DNA of 64,000 nucleotides from Rutstroemia sp. NJR-2017a BVV2 (lineage: Eukaryota > Ascomycota > Leotiomycetes > Helotiales > Rutstroemiaceae): NCBI GenBank assembly GCA_002946415.1, contig NJPS01000042.1, forward strand, positions 248,001 to 312,000, given 5' to 3'. The translations under genes were made by a program, and so were the position numbers. Positions 12,701-26,425 of this stretch are shown in pieces. The first letter of the stretch is position 1. Each line of letters opens with the position of its first letter. The notes under the pieces are model-generated. The model searched no databases, had not been told where the DNA came from, and was given only the letters and a program-made list of their open reading frames with translations.

Positions 12701-13300
12701 GCTGGGGCTTTTTGGAAACGTTTTTGTTTCGGACGGGGAACTGAGCAGTGTGGCTTTTTTGTTCGTATGTCTCTTCTGCCTCCTGCCAAGTCGCGGTCAT
12801 GCAATCAAATCACGCTGTAGTCTATCTGATATCATATTACCTATCAAGTGCAAGTGTATCCTTTTTCGCGGGACTGGTTCATAGACCGAAAAGGTTTGAC
12901 GGTCTAGCATATTCATCCTTCAGCCAATTTATCGGTGGGGGCGTTTCGTACGTTCAATCAATATTATTGGGGAAGGAAGTCTTTCTTACATGATTATGGA
13001 TATCACACTTGGTGGACCGTGGACGGCCCTTCGTCTGCTCATTGCCTATCCGTATGAAACCTCGAAAGGGCTCGAATGGATTATGGATACCTAAGTAAAG
13101 GATCCGACTGCGTTTGATTCGTTCTGATACAATATATTGGATTTGGCAGCAATAACCATCGTTTTCCCTATACGATACACCTATACGGCATCAACATGCC
13201 TATCTAGGAAGCTTTAGGTACGGAAGTACGAAGTAAGCGCACAGCACACTTGTGGGAATATACTTATCACTGTACATATTATATTGTATGAGATGAGATC
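6752..13300. other. Gene-poor region, no supportable gene
   Basis: More than 6.5 kb with only short or low-complexity open frames on both strands. The longest (7531-8181 plus, 7389-7922 minus) overlap each other and show no domain. Visible structure is limited to a small tandem repeat with a 10-bp unit at about 9808-9835 and short palindromes of the TACGAAGTA type near 13219-13235. Noncoding RNA genes cannot be excluded. Confidence 0.5.
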
Positions 13301-16300
13301 CGCCTGAGGGATAGCGACCCAATTGGTGCAGACGAGGAGATGTTGAGCTGTTTTCCAACTAGCTCTTACCTTGGATTACAAACCTACTTCGTGCTTTCCT
13401 CTGCTAATCCAATCATTGGCTACCTACGAGACAGAAGGCACTTCTTTCCCTCGATCGCCTTGTTCTGCGAAAGTCTACCACGAATCCGGAACGTGTCGTT
13501 CATCCTACCACCGGCGTTCGTTCTTCATACTCCACGCTATCTTTCACGTTGCGTATGCGTTGCTCTATCTAGGCCAAGTTTCAAGAGCTACTTTCCTCTC
13601 TCATCCTTGTTGATCATCATCTGCCAGCTGCCAGATACCAACTGCCTGCCTTTTTGCTCTCGGACTGTGACAAGTCTTTTTGGATCAAGGTTCGCTGTTA
13701 TTACTCTTATTACTCTAATTTTCTCGGAGCGTTTGACTGCTATCAGCATCAACAAATCATCGCTTCATGTAAAATCTGGATCATTTCTAAACCCTGGAAT
13801 TCCTTTGATCTGTTTTTTAGTCGTCCAACATCCGGGACATCATTTCCTCGAGCCCTGGACCTTGTTTGCTTTGTTCTCCAGCAAAATTACCCCATTCAAC
13901 CGGTGCAAACCCAGGCAAACCAGAACCCATACCCAGTTCCCATCCCGTCCCAAGTCCCCCACAATACACTACCACTACCTCATACCGGTAACCTCCAAAA
14001 TCCCAAAAACCTCAAAAGTTTCAAGGCTTTACCCTTCACCCTTCACCCTTCACCCTTCACCCTTCACCCTTCACCCTTCACCCTTCACCTTTCAGTCCCG
14101 AGTGCCTTTACACCCTTCACCTATTGCCAATCCATCAAAACCCACCACACCCCCAAAACCTTAAAACCCCAAATCTCTGGACCGGGCCAACGTCCATCAT
14201 CCCAGTTCTTCATCGAAAAGTGCGTGAGAACGTCTAGAGTCTGCACCTGCCATTTGTTGAAGCCACGACTTTTATAAACCTGGTCTATCAATCAAGCTTT
14301 CGGCAGCTTTGTTTGTGCATTTATTGACAAGGATCTTCGACTTCACCGAAAGAGACGGGCGTAATCGCGATCCCTGCTTCCGCAGAACGCCGTTGGCAAA
14401 AAAATCCAACCCCGACCGCCTTTTCGACTTGAAGAAGTTGAAGCTATTCGCAGTCAACAATCAACCATTTAGGACTCGACTTCCTTACCCACATCGAAGC
14501 GGAACCTCGAGTCTAGATTTATCGCTGCAGCTGTCTCGTTACACTGTGGTCGCAAACGCCAATATTCCCACCCGCAAAGATCTCCGAATTTCCCAACCTC
14601 GGTACTACGGCGAACTTGCGAACAAGGTACTGCCTAGGGTCACACCAGAGCTACCTGTCACTGCACGAAGTGTATGCACGTCGACTCATACCATTCTCGC
14701 GAAGCTGCAGACCAACTCCGACCTATTGCTCGTCCACATCAAATCACCTCCACCCTATACAACTCGAACGTACGGGCGCATCAACGGAGCAGCCTAAGTA
14801 AACGCGACCTACACACGATATTCACTATCCCACAACCTCGTGGTGGGTACAATCGTACATTGCAGATTGTCCATGTGCGACAAATCCATACAGAAGGTTA
14901 GATCCAATTATTTTCCTATTCTCCTGCCGAATTCTTGGATTTGCTCGAGTATCATCGTGGTGAATGCCTCCGCACTCGATTTGAACGCGTCTCGGAGCCT
15001 TACAGCTTAGCGATTCCTTCCACTCTCTTCAGCATACCTAGCTACCGCCTCCACCGCGATATTGCTCTCGACCTTGTGCTCCCGTTACCAGCAATCGCCA
15101 GATGTACAACTCCGCAACGTGGAATATCGTACAAATAGCCAGACGCGCCGTTTCCAAGCTTTGCGCAAACACGGGCATCGTATGAATCTACCTCGATTTC
15201 ATCTCGCATCCTTCAAAGCTCCCAACAAACATCACATCAGTCTTACAGCAGTCGGTGTTGGCCTTTTTCAGCTTCTAGCAGAGTTTCAATACACAGGACT
15301 AACTTTTGTGTAACGCAGATTTCGATTATTACCCAGCACTCGTCTGCACCCTAGTACATACCCGCCCACGATCCCCAGCGGCAGCCATCCATCCCCCGAC
15401 CCCAGGTACATCACTCTGAAAGCTTCGACGAGCATAGCACCTATCCACTTAGCCGGATCTCGGGTGGCGATTATAACTGAGAGTCGGATCTTGTTGGTTT
15501 CCCAAAGAAAAATAAGCTTGCAGGATAAATTACCTACATACGACATAAATCTACCACGATACAGGACCGACGCGGCGCGACGCATCGAATACAAATTTAG
15601 AAGGCCGGCGACCTGTTCAAGAGAGAATTTGCTGCTGTACGCAGTTCGCAATTTCCCATACAACCTGCTTCTGCTTCGACTTCCTGAGTGAAAATTCTCT
15701 ACTACTCCACTACGAGATAGAATATTGGATGCGCCGTTGTTCAGAGACAGTCGCAACAATACATCTATAATCTTCAAGGCTCTGTGGCGCTTATCGGTAA
15801 GAGATCTTATCCTGGTCTGATGGACAGGATAGCTTCATAGCTAAACAAGTTGACAGAAAACACCCCCGCGCTTCAATGCAACTTTAAAAGTCTCAGAACC
15901 CAAAGGACAATTATTCCCCGCTCGAACAAATTAGCAAGCAAAAGGTATGTGGTCTGGGCCTACGTCCTTTTCCTGTCAATTCTCCACCGCAATTGAACTA
16001 TCGTCGGCTGTTTCTCCATCCATGTTGTTCTCCACCCTCCACCCTCCCTCACCCTCTTAGCGAAGTACCAGTCGCTTCCAGGGTTTGCTGCAGATGATCA
16101 CTTTTTATGGCCCTTGTCCGGGCTGCAACCCTCCCACATCTCTTATCACTGTGACTCTCTTCTTCAATCTGTTTTGTCAACCGAGTCTACCCTTGCTTCT
16201 ATATTATATCTTGCAACTGCCACCGCTGTACCTGATCTTTTTGCTATCAGCCTCATTCACTTCCTTTCCCAACCATAACGACTGAGCACGGCTCTTGCAG

Positions 16301-19300
16301 ATCCATCTTGTATGCATGCATGCGCCTTTCCTATTTGCAGATTCATATTCCCAAGTACTCTATCGAAAAGGCTAACACCTGTTGCAGTGCTGTCTTCAAT
16401 TCTTCACATTTACGGTCTATCTGAATCAGATTTGTGAGTACCCTTCCTGTTTATTACTTCATATCCAACCTTTCGAATATCCGTTTTGCGCTCGAGGATC
16501 TTGGTTAAGTGGCCAATGAATTTCGAACGAAAGATGGGAGTTTTTCGAGTTCCGGCACGTACGCAATCGGGAGCATACCCTGCTCGAAATTCGAAGCTAC
16601 GGCATCAAACCTTGCCATGCTCTACCACCCTGATCCGATCTTGGAGGGGCCCAATGCCGGTCCGTCCCATTGTTGTACGGCACAGGCTTGTCAGATGGCT
16701 GAAGAAATTCGGTATTCCATCTAAAAGTCCAAGATGCTTCACTGGGCCAGAACTCTCCGTTTGAAGCTCACTGGTACTGAGTGCCCTGCGTGTGCCCGGA
16801 CTGAACCCCACTACTATCATCTCGATCTACCTCAGTCGCATCCTTTCACGCTGTTTCTTTTTTAACCCCTTGTGATGCTTCACACAATGAGATCGTCTCA
16901 AGAGATTCATAGAGATGTGGTTTTCGGAATCTATTTTTGCACCACGATGTACCCGCTTTATGTTTCGATGATTGCATTAAAGTCGCATGAGACAAATCGA
17001 ATTAAAGGATAAAAAGCTAATTTGAAATCAAGCAGAGAATCGCATTTTACACAATACACGGCAGCTGTTTCACATAGCCTCCGTCGCACACATCAATTAT
17101 CTTCGCAGTCGGTCTTTTACAAGTAGATTCGTCATAAGGCATCATCCCCTGAATCGTAGTCGTAAGTTTAGACCCTCACTACTGTTCCTTAATTCCTGTC
17201 CGGGCACGGATGGTGCAAGGCATCGCATGACATGACTCTTCCCTGTTTCGAGGACTGTTTCCCAACGGTGTCCGTTGTGGCTGGTGCTCAACGGTGGCTT
17301 AGATTACAAATGCTGACTTGGATTAAAAGATACTTGCAGAAATGGCGCATCGTCAGTACAAAGAAGAGTCCGGCGTTGCTGTTGTGGGCGATCATGTAAG
17401 TGTGCAGCTTTCATTTTCTTGCATTGTTAGTGGTGGTAATGATATGCCGTATTTTGCTCATCGATCGCAATAAAGTTATTTGTGCTCTGGCTTGTTTTAT
17501 TTCCTTTTTCAAATCTTCCAGAATTCGCAAGTTGTTCTTCTTTAGAATAGATTGCAAGGATAAGTCTCCTTGCTGATCATGGATGGCAAGGAATAATGGC
17601 TTCCATTATTTTCCAGAACATGAACATGAGCTGGACTCGAGCAAATTGTGGATGCGTGGGCTTGTTTCACACTGAACCGGGTCTTCCTGCAAGTTGACAA
17701 GTCCTCGTTTTCAGCTGTCCAATCCCACGCGATGAGGCAGAGCAAAGAAGTTAGCGTACTTGCACGGCCCTTTCACCTATTCGCTAGCTGGATAAGATCA
17801 ACATACAGGTGATTTTAATCTCTGACCGATTATTTCTGGGCTGCAAGTGTGGGACGAATTCATATCTGTCGTATGATTGGTCACTCGATGGAAAAATTGA
17901 AATTGTAATGTTGCGCACGTATGCAACTAAAACTTCGTTGATCAAAGATTTTGTGTACGAGCGGCACCTGATCTCATTTGCTTCATCAGCCTCTCGATTC
18001 AATACTTTTCCGTGGTGGTGGACGCGGTCTTTAGTGATTAAGATAGCAGTCGCCTCTTGGATGTTGGGTCGAGTCGACCAATGGGAAGAGTATGCGAAAC
18101 TTGGGGAGGATTCATACCCTTCGAACGGGCGGGCAAGCATGGAGCAGACAACTAGGCTACAGCAACTCTAAGGAGACTTTGGCATAGTGTCTTTGCCAAG
18201 GAGCAACGCCGCATTAACGGATGGTCTTTTTCATGCTTCCTCCTCATTTCTCCTAAGCTTCTATATTCTAAATCTGACACACGGCAACGGCATTAGAAAG
18301 GGTAGTTTCCTTTCTCTTTATTTTCTGCCTTTGCCTCACTCGCCTAAATGAGATAAGACCAAAGTTCTGGGATTAAAAACTCTGTGGCGTATCCACTTTC
18401 CAGCCCAACTTTTCCTTTCCACAATTAGTCGCCTCCACCACACACCGCTGCATTTCAGGTTCTGTAGCCCGTAACCGAAACTTCCCCGTTGGTATTTCGC
18501 CCATACCCTTTCTATAACTAAACAAAAGCGCCCCCTGGTATCCTATTCTCTTATTCTATACCTTTTCCGGATCTCTTACTCCCTGCAACGTTTTGCATAT
18601 CCCGGTTCACCTTATACAAATTTATGCACTACAAACCTTGTCACGTTTATACCATGCGTTGTCCTTGGTCCCACTGAATAACTTCAATTTCTAAACCCCT
18701 TGCCCTCTTCCTTTTTCCCTTAATCCAGAAGTCCTCCCTCATCCATTAAAAACCCCGGTCTTGTTTTGAATCTCAAGCTTAAGCTTCCTTCTTGGCTCCC
18801 CCCTCGTCGCAAATATTCATCTCGTCAAATAAATATCCTCGTTCATTTTATCCTCGCTCCGATCAATCTTCTACCTACCCCATTCTGTTAATATTCTCCG
18901 GCATCCTTCGAGGCCTTTGTTCTTCTCATCTCATAAGCTTTTCACCCTCGTCAGATCCACTACTTAAAAACTGGACCCTCGGACATTGCCTTCATCGCTT
19001 GTGGTCCTTGTCCACTCGTCTGAAAAATTTCGTAATAGAGCAAGGCATCTGTTATACTGAGGTACACCCTCGTTCTCTTCCCTTGTCCCAGTCCCGCATC
19101 TAAAGCATTTCTTACTGTTTTTCTACTACTACTTCTCCTGCGCGCTGCCTGTCCTGTCAGAAGATCCATTCCAGGTACCGCGCTGCTGCAGTTGTACCCT
19201 CGTCATCAAGGATCGACCTCCCACTTTCCTACATATCAAGTCTCGAAATAAACATCGCGACGCGACTTACTTTTTCTCAATGGTCTCTACTTTCTTGCAG

Positions 19301-19339
19301 TTGCATTCATCATAACATCTAGAGAACTATCGCTGACAA
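13301..19339 (+). promoter_or_regulatory. Probable extended promoter and long 5' leader of medA
   Basis: Six kilobases of pyrimidine-rich DNA on the coding strand, dense with CT runs and possible splice donors such as the GTGAGT at about 16436. It leads directly to the medA start with no recognisable protein. The Aspergillus nidulans medusa gene is known for an unusually long leader with upstream ORFs, so a similar arrangement is plausible here. The transcription start and any leader introns cannot be fixed from sequence alone. Confidence 0.45.
14031..14089 (+). repeat. Heptanucleotide tandem repeat (ACCCTTC)n
   Basis: About eight uninterrupted copies of the 7-mer acccttc. Because 7 is not a multiple of 3, all three frames read through the same repeating peptide pattern, which artificially lengthens the open frames here. 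Confidence 0.95.
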
Positions 19340-19924
19340 TTGGCATCAATGCAGCATCATCCCCACCACTCGCAGCAAGGTCCTCCGCCGCCGCACCATC
19401 TTCAACAACCTCGACCCTCGAGCATTGTTCATCAACATCACCAGCAGGCACCTCCACAACCTCAACATTCTAACGGATATCCGTCTGCCCACGGATTGAG
19501 CCAATACCCACAAACCGCAGCAGGACCAGGAGGACAACATCACCAAGAACTGCCATATTATACCACACATCCAAGTCCTTACAGCACCCCCAGCGCATCT
19601 GGTACATATTCATCTGCAGGTGCGTAGACGCGTTTTCAGACGCGTTTTTTGCGAATTTTGAGGGCACGTTGACTAACTTGACTATCTAGGCCCAGAAACA
19701 CCAGATATCATGGCAGCCACACAGCAAATGTCGCGCCCTCCATATCCTCCGATTTACCAGACTCCTCAGTCAAATTCTCCTGCATCTGTTGCCTCGCCTG
19801 CACACGAACATAGAATGTATGCACCACCTTCACAAATGCAGCAAAATCCTCAGATGTATTATCCTGGCCCGCCACAGCAACAATATCCGCCACCTATGCC
19901 ACAAGGAGGGCCATCTCCATACGC

Positions 19925-19966
<42 letters not shown>

Positions 19967-22013
19967 TCATCCTTCAATGACCTCCCAGCCAAATCTGCTC
20001 ATGTCTCATCCCACAAGCCAGCACCCTATGCAGCAGCAACATGCGAATCAGCACCAGCAGCCTGGCATGACTGGCAGCCCGAGAACGAAAATGGAGCCAC
20101 ACGCACCACAAATTGCGCGTCCAGCGGCCCCTCTCGGTCCTCCACAGCACTCTGCGAACGGTACCCCACAAATGCAACAAAACAGTGTGCCTGGTGGAGG
20201 CGCGAGTGGTGTGAACCCAAACGCGGCCCCTGGTCCCATTCCAGCCACGACACCGTTGGTTGTGCGACAAGACAATAATGGTGTTCAATGGATCGCTTTC
20301 GAGTACTCGCGCGATCGCGTAAAGATGGAGTATACCATCCGATGTGACGTGGAATCTGTGAACGTTGAAACATTAAGTCCAGAGTTCAAAACGGAAAATT
20401 GTGTTTATCCGCGAGCCTGCTGCAGCAAGGATCAATACAGAGGAAATCGATTGGTCTACGAAACTGAGTGCAACACTGTCGGCTGGGCCTTGGCAGAATT
20501 GAACCCCTGTCTACGAGGCAAGAGAGGATTAATCCAAAGGGCAGTCGATAGCTGGAGAAACAGTAACCAAGATCCACGATTGCGGAGTCGAAGAGTGCGG
20601 AGGATGGCTAAGATCAGCAATCGTAAGGCGGTTCAAGCGGCTACGCACCAACCTCATATGACTGGTCCTAGTCCGACAGGGATGCCAGCTTCTTCGAACA
20701 TGGGCCCTGGCGCTACGGGAAGCATGGGCAAACCCAACCTTAGTGGTATGGGTGGTCCTCAATTACATCATCACCACGCCCATCCTGATGGAAATACTCA
20801 AGGAGGGGATGAAGTCGGTATGTTTCACCAGATGTGATGTTGATATTATTATTATGTTATGATACCATTCTTGCGAGTATACCTGTTTGACACGGGAGGA
20901 TTTTGGGATAAAAAGTGTCTAGCTTTATGAGCACTTCCTGTATAATACATCATTGCACTTTGCCTCCTGCCTTTCGCGATACCTACCCAATACCCCATTA
21001 TCATGTCTCTGTATTATTGTATTGCTTCCCACTGCTTTGTGTTATTACTGCTTTGCTTCCCGGCTCTAAAACCCTGAGAGGCTAATTTTCAATGTTCCCA
21101 TTTGTAGGTAACGATGAATATGTGGATGAACAACATCACCATCATCACCAAGCACCAAACGGCCAACCCGCTGGCTCCGGAGACGACGTCCGACAAAACC
21201 ACGTCTTCCAGGGATACTCCAGCAACTACCCTTCTAATCCTTCCGTAGGAGGCGCATCCATGGCCCCCGGCTCGCACGATGGTCGCGCGCCCATGCCTCA
21301 CGGCTCTCGTCCCATCGCCGCGCGCTCCAAGTCGGAAGAAGACGATCGCGCGTCCCTCTTCGGCGACCTCCCCGAAGCCAAGAAGCGCAAGTTCATCCTC
21401 GTGGAGGACCCCGTCAAGGGCAGCCGCATCCGCGTCCGCGTCACCCTCGACACAGTCGATATCAACGAGATCCCGGACTCCTTCCGCAAAAGTAACTCCG
21501 TGTATCCGCGCTCCTGGTTCCCTATGCAGATGCAGTCCCCGCCGCCGTCCGCGCATGGCAGTCGCTTTTTTGAGGACGATGATGTAGATTCGGATGTTGA
21601 GGCGGGGCGCACCAGGAGAGGACGCACCATGGTTACGGTGCCGTTGGCGGATGGGGGGGAGGGCGAGATTGCGACGCCGAGGATGAGGAAGAGTCAGAGG
21701 AGTAAGGAGGTTAAGTTGAATGATTTGGGGTATAGGATGACGTGGCATCAGAGTAGGACGTTTGCGGATAAGACGGTGTTTTTGCAGAAAGCTTGTAAGT
21801 TTGGTCTCTCTTTTCCTGATCTGCATTCATGATGTTGTAATTCGGTTACTAATTTCTTTCGATGTAGTGGATGCCTGGAGAAACAAAGTCAAGGAGAATA
21901 TTGAGAAGGCTGGAAAGGATGTCGCGACGACGGTCCCGCATTTCGATACTAGGGTCGGTAAGAGACGTTGGACGGAGAGGTCGAAGAGGGAGAAGATGGA
22001 TACGGATCCTTAG
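19340..22013 (+). CDS. medA: MedA/Reg1/Acr1-family developmental transcriptional regulator
   Basis: Exons 19340-19619, 19690-20817, 21108-21794 and 21868-22013 (introns 70, 290 and 73 nt) give 746 aa. The first 290 residues are His/Pro/Gln-rich with a run of 13 glutamines. The conserved core starts near residue 294 (WIAFEYSRDRVKMEYTIRCD, VYPRACCSKDQYRGNRLVYE, RAVDSWRNSNQDPRLRSRRV). A second conserved part (about 555-735) contains KKRKFILVEDP, RVRVTLDTVDINEIPDSFRK, SVYPRSWFP and a closing LDAWRN. This is the architecture of medusa (A. nidulans), REG1 (Botrytis), ACR1 (Magnaporthe) and REN1 (Fusarium), nuclear proteins needed for conidiophore development and, in several fungi, virulence. The 290-nt intron is long; reading through it gives a stop at 20835-20837 and a 475-aa form with only the first conserved domain. 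Confidence 0.88.
19926..19964 (+). repeat. CAG/CAA polyglutamine tract in medA
   Basis: Thirteen consecutive CAG or CAA codons in exon 2 of medA. The mixed codons limit slippage. Such tracts are common in fungal transcription factors and often vary in length between strains. Confidence 0.95.
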
Positions 22014-25000
22014 ATTGGGTTGGTGGGTGGTATAATACAAGTTTGAGTTGATGGTCGTTGAGGAGGAGAGGGAAAAAGTAAAAAGATATGAGAAATAAAG
22101 AGAGGAGTAAAGAAACGAATGGGTGGAAGACTGGAAGATTAGAAAGTTATGATACCACACTTTTTCCTTTTTTTTTATACACGATGTTATGGGGTAGGGG
22201 ATGGAGAGGGGTGGGATGGTTTTTTGGTGGGTGTGGTTGTTGATTGAGTGATATACTTGTTTTATATCATCATGTTCATGTTCATGTCGTTTTATAGAGT
22301 GTCGTTGATGGTACTGCGTTGCTTGCTTGCGTGCTTCCCTGCTTGCATTGCTTGCGATATCGACGTCGTTCAATCATTCATTGTTTTCTTGTCGCGGATG
22401 CGTTTGGTTGAGCGGGATGGGCTGTTATGAAAGGGATGCGTGTTTGGTGGATGGAGGGGGATGCGGATGAGTAGATAGATATGAATGAGATGAGATGAGA
22501 TGAGATGGGTTTGGGATGGGATGGAATGCAATGGGATCGGATGGAATGAAAGATGCTGCTGCTTGATATATTACACTTTTTTTTACATACACATATACAT
22601 ATACATACACGTACATTGTCGGGGAAGGGCTAGGGGATTTTTCTTTTATGTTGTTTGCTTCTGGGCTTGGCTGTTATGAATTTCTGGTTGTGGACGGGGG
22701 AACGGATGGGATGGGATTGGGTTTGGAACGGGGAAAATGGGGAAAGGGGAAGGGGAAATGGGATATATATAGATTTGTGGGAATTGAATTGGAATTGTTT
22801 ATTTGAAAAAGAACTCTCTCTCTGTCGGAGATCCATCCATCCCGCTTCGAGTCTCGCATCTGTGTCGGCGCTGTGTATCTGGAGATGTGTAGAATGCGTG
22901 CATGGTATGTTCTGTTTGCGGATGTGTAGAATACGTGTATGTTATGTTCTCTTTGAGGAGATATAGGGAGGGATTCTTGGGTGAGGTTACAGGGGTTGGG
23001 AGGCTATATCACCATGATGGTGGTGATGATGGTGGTGATGATGGTGGGAGCGGTAAAGAGACCAAGCGGAGATGGAGAAAGGGGGAAGGTGTGGAGCGGG
23101 GCATGGCATGGTATGGTATGAGGAAGGGAATAAGTATCCTTCTTTCTACCTGTGCATATTCTACATACTATTGTTAGGGAGTTGCTGAATCAAAAACCGT
23201 TGTCTGCGCTTTAGAGCTAGCTCGGTCTCGTCTTTCATCTGTAGCTTTGCTCATCTAGCATGAGCTTGCAGTTGGAGGAGAAATCGGCGGAAGGGATTTT
23301 GGCTGGCGAGATGGGGGAATTGGTCAAGAGTCAAGACGTATAATGATCAGCTGGCTGCACTACGGTGAGAGATAGATGCTATTGAAGAACGAGAGAAGAG
23401 CAAGTAGAGAAAAGTAGAGGGATGGGAGCGGGGCTGGTGGCGGATGCATTTGAGTGAGAAAGCGAGTGCTAAATACAACTGGTGGAGACATCTGAAATAC
23501 AGGAGGCCGCAACCAAGAAGCTGGTGTGTTTCGTGGGCGATAGACCACGTCCATGTAGTACTGGGTGGGAAATATGAGCTTCAACCTTGAGTATTAGTGA
23601 TGATGATAATGACCTCAATCCATCCAGGTAAACTACATAAGTTCGATCAGCATCAGTCCATAGGATGTTGGCTGAGGTTCATGGATTCAATTCTAGGTAA
23701 AGTTAAGTTGAGCAACCTATCTCTAGTATAATGCGTTGGCATGACATGTACTTTCACCTATCATCTGTAGTATGTTGATGCCTTCGGACTGTTGGAGTAT
23801 TAAGTAAGACTTGTGTGCTCTTTGAATCGGATCACAACAGATCACAATAATTCGTCTTGACTCTTGACTAGTGGTTAGGAACAAGCTTCCAGAGACGCTT
23901 TCAGAGACGGCTAGCCCAGATACGACCGAGAGCGTCGCACCTTAGAATGCGAAGATAGCGGTAGTTTTTCCCATTCAGAGATATTAAACAAATCAACGAA
24001 GAGTCCACAAAGGTAATTGCGAAGCACTTGCAATTTCGGAAATGCCACAGTCCAGCTAGCATCGGTTGCTTGTTGTGGATTGTGGAGATGAAAGCCGAGT
24101 ATGCTGATATGGCAGATGAATCATGAGTTGTGATGGTCTGGAAATTCGACAGACAGGAGTTACCGGCTTGAACGTCTGATTTCAGTAGTATTGAGTTGAA
24201 TTCAAAGGGCAGATCGTAATGCTATACTTCCCGGAATGTGGCAATCTGAAAGTATTGCGTCAATACACTACACAAGTTGGTTAGTGATGTTGGAATGATA
24301 ATGTCTACTGACTTCAGACAGGCTTGACAGATATCGACTGGCGCAATCGGAGGTGATGGAGAAAGATTGTGTCCATCAGCTCCAACGAGGGATCCTCTGT
24401 TCTAAGCCTGTATCTCATAGGTTTATTATTTCAGTGGTCTGCTAGAGTAAAAGTCGATTATACTTGTATCCTTCGATGGCAGGTCGTTCGGCCGGACGAT
24501 GTTGGCATTAGACCCATTGAAACCATGCTGAGAGCTTGAAGAAGACATTAGAGGACCATGTTTGTAGTTGCCATGTGTGTAAGTGTCGTATATGAGCAAA
24601 TATGGCCACAGGAGAGAATAACTTGGACGGCACAGCCGTACAGGTATGCCCAATTAGTACAAGAGAGGAGGCCTGTATAGAGACCTCTCTTCTCCCATTA
24701 AATGGAAAGACCCAACCGCCGTGGAACCAAGCTTTATCGTACCCATTAAGTGATTTCGACCGATGCCACAGTTTAGCAGGTATAACCACAGTAAGGGAAC
24801 AGGAGCAGCAAGTTCGCGTCGTGCCCGTGAATTTGCGAGCTTCAATAGTCGCCGAGGTGTTTGGACATCCCCTCTTTCGAACGACGAGGATTTGGATAAA
24901 CTAGGATTTGGATAAACTGAGATTTAGTGTCCCCTTAGAAGATAGCAGTGCCAACACCTTCTTCCTGTCAGAGTTAGAATCAAATGCTCGAAGTGAGGAT

Positions 25001-26425
25001 TCTTGTCGTGGTTCCCTTTTGTGGTTGAGATTGAGGTTGCAGTGCGGGGGATCCTCAGGCTAAAAAGCCAAAAAGCCTCGGGAGGCATTATCCTTGCCGT
25101 AGATCCCATATTGTATCTTGTCGACCTTTTCCTTCTCCTGCACAACCTCCTTTTGATTTCTGCGAAATATCTTGTTTGCTAGACGGGGGATTGAAATTCT
25201 GTATTGACGATGTACTGAGGGACGAAACTCTAAAAGATCTTCATCTAATCTCTGTCCGAGACATGCGCGCCATGCCAAGATCCGAGGTGTTTCGGCCGCA
25301 GCATTTTCACTCATACAGTAAGTACCCTTGAGATCACATCTCATATTGGAGTTTGTGCTCGTTTTCGTCTCAAGTGACCGACGTTTACCTAAACGGAACG
25401 GCCATCAGTCCAAACTTGTCATTTCTCGAGCTTCAAAACAATAGTTCCATTGGAGCTTTACACTCTGCCCCACTTATTGTGTTACTTTCAAACGACTACT
25501 TGGGTTGGCCAGTATCAAAGCACACTCACCCTGGTCTTGATCGCTGCAAACTGCCTGCTTTCGCCCTACCTAAATTCAAAACTTTAATTCCAGAATCGCG
25601 GGAAGTGGATTGTTCTAAGTGGAAATCCATTCTGCCAATCGCATCTTGAGATCCTTCTCCTCCGTAAGTCTACAGGGCATTTCTCTTCTGAGATATCTGA
25701 TTGTCGTATAAGCATACGGCTATATGCCAAGCATGTCCATTGGGAGAACAGAGATCTACAACGCGCCGGTGTTACTCCGCAGCTCTGAGCATAGACCAAC
25801 GGCGATTGTCTCGCCTCATTGCCGGAGCTAAAACCCAGTCAGGTTGGAATACTAATAGTAATAGTCAACAATAGTCGACATAGTCTGAATAGCTCGGCAT
25901 CGAGGTTGAGGCAGAGTATCGTATTGGAGGTTACAGCACAGATCAGACGGCAGCCATTGCTGTGTTGTCCACCTTGTGATCTGCTGCAATTGTCCCTTAC
26001 CATTCACATCTTCTCCGCTGTTCTTCGACCTTGTGCCCTCGTGTGACTGGGTTCGGATCAATCTCCTTGGTCGATGAGCAACCCCAATTGCTAAAATGGA
26101 CCTCCTACCAGGGAAACACGTGATTTACCAGTGTCAAACACCTCGGCATATGCTGGTTTCATCTTAACAATTCGTCTATTATTATCGGCGCTGTGATTCA
26201 TCCCATCAATCCCCTGAAAATTAAGCATAACAATGATGCTATCAAGTTCTCCACACTTCCAGATGTTTGTTCTTGCTGTCTGAAGATATAAGACGAGATG
26301 ATTCGCACTTACACTTCCTTTCTCCAGCATCATCATCTATCTGATCATTCACTCATTTTTTATTCAAACGTTCTTTCTACTTGTTTATCGCTTGTCTCCT
26401 CCGAACCATTCAGCCAGATCTCAAA
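22014..26425. other. Gene-poor region downstream of medA
   Basis: About 4.4 kb without a gene I can support. The first part is G-rich on the plus strand with short satellites: GATGA repeats at about 22487-22510 and GGTGATGAT repeats at about 23015-23047. A 16-bp direct tandem duplication lies at 24887-24902 and 24903-24918. The many 60-100 aa frames at 24.4-26.3 kb show no domain or signal peptide. Confidence 0.5.

Noticed and set aside
13340..14277. Plus-strand frames of 274 and 207 codons
   Set aside because: Pyrimidine-rich leader sequence; the repeating peptide comes from the 7-bp repeat; no domain.
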